Positions 7,417-11,176 of a stretch of 11,176 nucleotides of DNA are shown in pieces (position 1 is the stretch's first letter; each line of letters begins with the position of its first letter). The notes beneath the pieces were generated by a model. It had not been told where the DNA came from, did not search any database, and was given only the letters and a program-made list of their open reading frames with translations. A program made the translations under genes and the position numbers. The DNA is from an uncultured Rhodoferax sp. (GTDB taxonomy: Bacteria > Pseudomonadota > Gammaproteobacteria > Burkholderiales > Burkholderiaceae_C): NCBI GenBank assembly GCA_936943465.1, contig CAKZJN010000280.1, positions 1-11,176 on the forward strand, given 5' to 3'.

Positions 7417-7573
7417 CAGGCCATCCCCTCTCGGTCATGTGCTAAAGATTTCGCAGCAAAGCGATGCGCAGTTTATGTGGAGGCATGCACGGCTCTGGCT
7501 CTGGCACGGCCCCAAAACTTAAGGATCCTATTGGATCGCAATTGGCGCCGCAAAATGAAAGCGAAGCTTCATT
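7417..7573. other. Gap between the VF530 and kinase genes, with an imperfect hairpin
   Basis: There is no gene here. On the minus strand, just after the VF530 stop, an AT-rich imperfect hairpin (pairing 7553-7562 with 7566-7574, one bulged base, 3-nt loop) runs into CATTTTG. It could weakly attenuate transcription from the chemoreceptor-VF530 unit before the kinase. The stem is poor in GC and the T-run short, so I do not call a terminator. A purine-rich ribosome binding site for the kinase GTG start lies at 7425-7431. I see no clear promoter. Confidence 0.3.
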
Positions 7574-7825
7574 TCAGGTCTGGGAAGTGCGCTTAATTTC
7601 CCGCAGCATAAAGAGATACAGCCCCTCGACCTTCTCACGGGCCCAAGGGGTTTTGCGCAGGAACTTCAGACTTGACTTGACACTGGGGTCGAGGGCAAAA
7701 CAGCGCACCGGAACGCGCTCGGCCAGCCCTTCCCAGCCATAGAACGCCTCCAGCTCGGTGACGATCGCCTCCAGCGTCTTGCCATGCAAAGGGTTTCGCG
7801 GTTGTGCTGGAGGTGCGTCAGTCAT
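7574..7825 (-). CDS. VF530 family (DUF2132) small protein
   Basis: This 83-residue cytoplasmic protein has the conserved core of the VF530/DUF2132 family: NPLHG (11-15), FYGWEGL (28-34), RCF (41-43), and the diagnostic PSVKSSLKFLRKTPWAR (47-63) followed by EKVEGLYLFML. The family is known from an NMR structure of the Vibrio fischeri member, a small helical fold compared with nucleic-acid-binding domains; its role is not established. I start it at the ATG at 7825, whose A is the last base of the upstream chemoreceptor stop (TGATG), instead of the in-frame TTG at 7828. No Shine-Dalgarno sequence is visible, so translation probably depends on ribosomes finishing the receptor. The length is normal for the family and the gene looks intact. 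What it does beside chemotaxis genes is unknown. Confidence 0.9.
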   Translation of the reverse strand: MTDAPPAQPRNPLHGKTLEAIVTELEAFYGWEGLAERVPVRCFALDPSVKSSLKFLRKTPWAREKVEGLYLFMLREIKRTSQT

Positions 7826-10824
7826 CAATAGGGTTTGAAATTGGAGCCACCCCGCACCGGCGCGGGTGTGACGTGGGAGGTCAGGCGGGGCGCTTGTGCG
7901 CGTCGGTCTTTTGAATAGGATACCGCAGACCGCGCAGCGGGCGCCGGTAATTGCACGGCATTGCCGGTCTTGAAGAAGGCGATGCTTTGTTGCAATTGGG
8001 CCGCCTGTGCTGAGAGCTCTTCGCTGGTGGCCGCCAACTCTTCTGACGCCGACGCATTTTGCTGGGTGGCCTTGCTGAGCTGCCCCATGGCCCCGCCGAT
8101 TTGCACCACCGATTCACTTTGCTCGGTGCTGGCAGCTGAAATCTCCTGCACCAGTTCACTGGTCTTCTGGATGCTGGGCACAATTTCGTCCAGCAACTTG
8201 CCGGCGCGCTCGGCGGTTGCCACGCTGTTGCCAGCCAAATCGCCAATCTCTTTGGCAGCCAGTTGGCTGCGTTCGGCCAGTTTGCGCACCTCGGCCGCGA
8301 CCACCGCAAAGCCCTTGCCATGCTCGCCGGCGCGGGCCGCCTCAATCGCGGCGTTCAGAGCCAGCAAATTGGTTTGGTAGGCAATGTCATCGACGATGCT
8401 GATTTTGGCCGCGATCTGCTGCATGGCCTGCACCGTTTCACCCACCGCAGCACCGCCTTCGGTCGCCTCGGTATTGGCCTTGGTCGCCATGCCATCGGTG
8501 ACCTTGGCGTTGTCACTGTTTTGCGCTATGGAGGCAGACATCACATCAATCTGGGCGCTGGTCTCTTCCACGCTGGCAGCCTGCTGGCTGGCGGCCTGCG
8601 ACAGCGACTGCGCCGTTGCATTGACCTGGTCAGCAGCACCTGTCAGCGCGTCAGCCGCAGCATGCACTTCGCTCAAAACCCGCGTCAGGTTTTCAGCCGT
8701 CGTGTTGGCACTTTCCTTAACCTTGGCAAACAAGCCGTCGTAGTCGCGCTGGATGCGGTGCGTCAAATCGCCTTCGGCAAATGCGCTCAGCAAGGCCGCC
8801 ACATCGTTAAGCCCCTGCTCGCTGGTATCGAGCAACTGGTTCATGCCACGTGCCAGCGTTTCGAAAAAGCCGGTCTTGCCGTCCACCGCCAGACGATGCG
8901 AAAAGTCACCAATCGCCGCTGCCTGGACCAGCTTCGCAATTTCCTGCTCGGCCGCCACTTCAATGGTGCGATCCAGCCACTCCACCACGGTGCCCAGGCG
9001 CTTGCCCTCGTTGTCCAGTATCGGATTGGCCGTCAAGCCGAAATACAGCTTGCCCACCTGAATCTGGGTGCGCAGGGTGCTGTGCATGGCCTGCAGCAGG
9101 TGGCGCTGGTGGGATGGGCTCTTGTGGAACACATCGATGTTGGATCCAATCAGTTTATTGATATCGAGGTTCGGCAAGGACTTGCGCAGCTCCACTTCGT
9201 TGCCGCGAAGCATGGACACCATGGTCTCGTTCATAAACAGGATGTCGTAATGGGCGTCCGCAATCATGACGTTGGTGCTGGCCTTGTTCAGCGCATTGAC
9301 CACCCGCATGTTGGTCACCGCCGACTCCGCTGACAGCTTCATCTGCGCCCGCGCCTGGCTCACCACATCGGTCACACGCCGCTTCTGACCCGGCATCGCT
9401 TCAACTTCCTCGGCAAAATTGCCCTGCGCATATTGCTCCAGCAGGTCCACCAGCCGCAACATGACGTCGATATGCGAGCGGGCTAGCGAATTCACCGCCT
9501 GTGCCATCTCGCCATACGCACCAGGCAAGCTTTGGGCGGGCATCTTGTGATCAATGGCGCCGGCATCGTGCTCTCGGGCCATGACGCTTTGGGCCTTTTG
9601 AAAGTCGGCCAGCACCGTATGCACCGTAATGAGCGAGTTCAGCACTTCGGCGGTTTCGTCCGAGCCGGCGGGCTTGACCGGTGCATTGCTCAGGTCGCCT
9701 ACTGCCAGCTCTTGCAGGTGACCTTGAATGGATTTCAGTCCCCCGCTGGCCACCAGATAAAAGCTGTAAAAAAGGTAGGCCGCTACCAGCAAGGCCACCA
9801 GCACGGCAATTCCTGCCACACGCATTTTTTGCGACAGTCCGTCAATGCGCGCCTGCAGAATTTCATCGAGAACAGGAATGCCTTTTTCGTAGAACGAAGC
9901 CAGTCGCTGTACCGCTGCCTGGCCCTGGTCAAAGTACTGAGCGGCTGTGAGCTTGTCGCTGTTCTGCAAGGCCTCGGGGTCTTTGGCCAGGTCGTAGAAC
10001 GCAGCGGCGCTTTCCATGGCGCTCAGGTCCAGGCGCGTCTTCAGGCTCGGGTTATAGGTCAGCGCCTTGCCCAGGTAATCTTGTGTCGTGCCACTGGCGG
10101 CCTTGACGTTGGCCGCCCACACCACGTAGCTCAACTCCTCCTTGGTTTCCAGTTCCTTCTTGGAATCTTGAAAACGCTGCATACCAAAGGTTCCCCAGCC
10201 CCACAGTTGCCCCATGTCTTCACCCAACTGGGGCAAGAGGTACAGCGTGCTGAACAGGTAGTAACTATCGATGTCCGGGTCCAGCACCAGGTTCGAGTTG
10301 TCGCCAATGCTGCCGAGCAGTTTGACCAGTGCTTCGCTCACCGGGCCATACACGGCGCCGCCCTCGGTGTCAGCCACCGCAGTGGCTGCGGCAGCTTTGG
10401 CCCACGCTGCTTTCAGTGCGTCGAGTGCGGCCTTCACTTCCAGGGGATCACCGGTAGCCACCACATGCGACTCGAAGGCCTTGATAGTGGCATCAACCTC
10501 GGCCTTTGCCGCCGCGAATTGGGTGGCCGCATCGTACCCGCCCACGCCGGCTCGCGCAGCGCTGCGAATCTTGGTGACAGCCGTAGTGATGGGAACCAGT
10601 TTCTGGAAGGCCGCGACGCCGGTGCGTTCCTTGGCACTGAAGTTGATCTGGTCGTTCTGCGCGGAGACGAAAAAATAGCCCAAAAGGGCTACAGGTAACA
10701 AGAACACGACCGTGATGATGAGCGCCTTTTTGAGGAAACTGATGTTGCCCATCAGTCCCACACCCAGACCCCAAAAACCTACGCCTGTGCCGGCGCCAAG
10801 CTCCGTTCGTGCTGTCATTTCCAT
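7825..10824 (-). CDS. Large chemoreceptor with helical periplasmic domain, several HAMP-like segments and an Aer2-like haem PAS
   Basis: This is a 999-residue methyl-accepting chemotaxis protein. Order of parts: membrane helix about 33-53; long, mostly helical periplasmic domain about 54-333, with a conserved-looking DPDIDSYYLFSTLYLLPQL (182-200); membrane helix about 335-358; HAMP-like segments near 359-412 and 450-505; PAS about 508-625; two more HAMP-like segments about 628-735, with the repeated AxGDxxHR signature at 637-644 and 683-690; signalling domain about 738-955. The hairpin is IAYQTNLLALNAAIEAARAG (814-833) and then EHGKGFAVVAAEVRKLAERS. The PAS holds FH567 and VVEW616LDRT. From memory, Aer2 of P. 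aeruginosa uses H234 and W283 for haem and O2, which is the same 49-residue spacing. The proline/alanine-rich C-terminal tail lacks a CheR pentapeptide. The start is the ATG at 10824 (AGGA only 3 nt upstream) or the in-frame ATG at 10818 (AGGA 9 nt upstream, better). The stop overlaps the VF530 start. Confidence 0.92.
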   Translation of the reverse strand: MEMTARTELGAGTGVGFWGLGVGLMGNISFLKKALIITVVFLLPVALLGYFFVSAQNDQINFSAKERTGVAAFQKLVPITTAVTKIRSAARAGVGGYDAATQFAAAKAEVDATIKAFESHVVATGDPLEVKAALDALKAAWAKAAAATAVADTEGGAVYGPVSEALVKLLGSIGDNSNLVLDPDIDSYYLFSTLYLLPQLGEDMGQLWGWGTFGMQRFQDSKKELETKEELSYVVWAANVKAASGTTQDYLGKALTYNPSLKTRLDLSAMESAAAFYDLAKDPEALQNSDKLTAAQYFDQGQAAVQRLASFYEKGIPVLDEILQARIDGLSQKMRVAGIAVLVALLVAAYLFYSFYLVASGGLKSIQGHLQELAVGDLSNAPVKPAGSDETAEVLNSLITVHTVLADFQKAQSVMAREHDAGAIDHKMPAQSLPGAYGEMAQAVNSLARSHIDVMLRLVDLLEQYAQGNFAEEVEAMPGQKRRVTDVVSQARAQMKLSAESAVTNMRVVNALNKASTNVMIADAHYDILFMNETMVSMLRGNEVELRKSLPNLDINKLIGSNIDVFHKSPSHQRHLLQAMHSTLRTQIQVGKLYFGLTANPILDNEGKRLGTVVEWLDRTIEVAAEQEIAKLVQAAAIGDFSHRLAVDGKTGFFETLARGMNQLLDTSEQGLNDVAALLSAFAEGDLTHRIQRDYDGLFAKVKESANTTAENLTRVLSEVHAAADALTGAADQVNATAQSLSQAASQQAASVEETSAQIDVMSASIAQNSDNAKVTDGMATKANTEATEGGAAVGETVQAMQQIAAKISIVDDIAYQTNLLALNAAIEAARAGEHGKGFAVVAAEVRKLAERSQLAAKEIGDLAGNSVATAERAGKLLDEIVPSIQKTSELVQEISAASTEQSESVVQIGGAMGQLSKATQQNASASEELAATSEELSAQAAQLQQSIAFFKTGNAVQLPAPAARSAVSYSKDRRAQAPRLTSHVTPAPVRGGSNFKPY

Positions 10825-10865
10825 CGATCCTAATTTCTATTGTGGTATTGGGCAGATTACATCAA

Positions 10866-10879
10866 AACCAGGCCTGGTT
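10866..10879. repeat. Perfect 14-bp palindrome between the receptor and ureA genes
   Basis: AACCAGGCCTGGTT is a perfect palindrome with no spacer. It sits 42 bp upstream of the large receptor gene and about 110 bp before the predicted ureA transcription start. It could be the operator of a dimeric regulator for either divergent gene. No named consensus is recognised. Confidence 0.4.
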
Positions 10880-10913
10880 GAGTGAATGCCTGCCAGCAAA
10901 CATGCAAGGGTTA

Positions 10914-10930
10914 TGCCTGCTTTCGGTGCA
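10914..10930. promoter_or_regulatory. Weak NtrC-like dyad upstream of ureA
   Basis: The 17-bp stretch TGCCTGCTTTCGGTGCA has the minimal TGC-N11-GCA geometry of NtrC sites and a good right half (GGTGCA), but its left half departs from TGCACC. Its centre is about 54 bp upstream of the predicted ureA start, close for an enhancer. It is supported mainly by the neighbouring sigma-54 element. Confidence 0.3.
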
Positions 10931-10949
10931 CGCAAAAGCCCCTCCAATT

Positions 10950-10964
10950 GGGCACAAGCCTTGC
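10950..10964 (+). promoter_or_regulatory. Sigma-54 (RpoN) -24/-12 promoter for ureA
   Basis: GGGCAC-AAGCC-TTGC matches the RpoN consensus TGGCAC-N5-TTGC at every fixed position but the first, with the invariant GG (10951-10952) and GC (10963-10964) exactly spaced and a T-rich stretch after it. Transcription would start near 10976, about 43 nt before the ureA ATG. Urease operons are commonly under nitrogen control, so context agrees. Confidence 0.7.
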
Positions 10965-11018
10965 TTTGACCTATGCTAATCACTGTCACTACTTTTCACC
11001 AACCAGCACCCTGACGCC

Positions 11019-11176
11019 ATGGAACTCACACCCCGCGAAAAAGACAAGTTGCTGATTTTCACCGCCGCCCTCCTCGCAGAACGCCGCATGGCGCGCGGGC
11101 TCAAGCTCAACTACCCCGAAGCGATTGCGCTGATCAGTGCGGCCGTGATGGAAGGCGCGCGTGACGGCAAGACCGT
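11019..11176 (+). CDS. ureA: Urease gamma subunit UreA (partial, N-terminal 52 codons)
   Basis: UreA is the small structural subunit of nickel urease (UreABC), which hydrolyses urea to ammonia and carbamate/CO2 in the cytoplasm. The 52 visible residues (MELTPREKDKLLIFTAALLA, then ERRMARGLKLNYPEAIALIS and AAVMEGARDGKT) are the classic N-terminal half of the roughly 100-residue gamma subunit; the rest lies beyond the window. The ATG at 11019 gives the family's usual N-terminus, yet no Shine-Dalgarno sequence is visible ahead of it. It is probably the first gene of its operon, because the upstream neighbour is divergent and a sigma-54 promoter sits 55-69 bp upstream. In many betaproteobacteria ureD directly precedes ureA; here it does not. 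Confidence 0.95.
   Translation, partial: MELTPREKDKLLIFTAALLAERRMARGLKLNYPEAIALISAAVMEGARDGKT

Noticed and set aside
7553..7574. Intrinsic terminator after the VF530 gene
   Set aside because: The stem is AT-rich with a bulge and is followed by only four Ts. It is noted in the intergenic entry but is not strong enough for a terminator call.
5215..8380. Inverted near-repeat between the two receptor signalling hairpins (about 5215-5330 and 8260-8380)
   Set aside because: The similarity reflects the shared, highly conserved receptor signalling domain at moderate nucleotide identity, not a recent duplication or an invertible element.

Overview
The window looks like chromosomal DNA of a betaproteobacterium, most likely from the Comamonadaceae (Rhodoferax or a relative). 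This rests on the moderately high GC content, the ~530-residue UrtB with a long N-terminal extension, and the style of the chemoreceptors. The genus is inference; no rRNA or other taxonomic marker is present. I see no transposase, integrase, tRNA, rRNA or CRISPR array.

Layout. Left arm (1-3907, minus strand): the start of a urea ABC transporter operon read leftward, urtA (binding protein), urtB (permease) and urtC (permease, cut by the window edge). A 186-bp hairpin-bearing spacer lies between urtA and urtB, and urtB/urtC overlap by ATGA. The 210-bp gap upstream of urtA (3908-4117) holds a sigma-54 -24/-12 element, a GCAC-N7-GTGC NtrC-type dyad and three copies of a CAAATCAG-like motif. Middle (4118-10824): a signalling block. 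A chemoreceptor with a c-type haem motif (CxxCH) in its periplasmic domain reads rightward. It meets, stop codon to stop codon, a leftward hybrid sensor kinase (PAS-HisKA-HATPase-REC). To the right of the kinase gene, and upstream of it on the same strand, lie a small VF530/DUF2132 protein and a 999-residue chemoreceptor. The chemoreceptor stop and the VF530 start overlap as TGATG. The large receptor has a long helical periplasmic domain, several HAMP-like segments and a PAS domain that resembles the haem-binding, oxygen-sensing PAS of Pseudomonas aeruginosa Aer2. Right edge (11019-11176, plus strand): the first 52 codons of ureA (urease gamma subunit), with its own near-consensus sigma-54 promoter in the 194-bp divergent gap.

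How it fits together. UrtABC(DE) imports urea and urease hydrolyses it to ammonia and CO2. Both transcription units start at RpoN-type promoters, the expected arrangement for nitrogen-limitation control through NtrC. Between uptake and hydrolysis sit two chemoreceptors, each with a predicted haem site (one periplasmic c-type, one cytoplasmic b-type), and a two-component kinase. Whether these share any function with urea use, such as urea-directed or oxygen/redox-directed motility, cannot be decided from sequence. The placement is the most interesting feature of the window.
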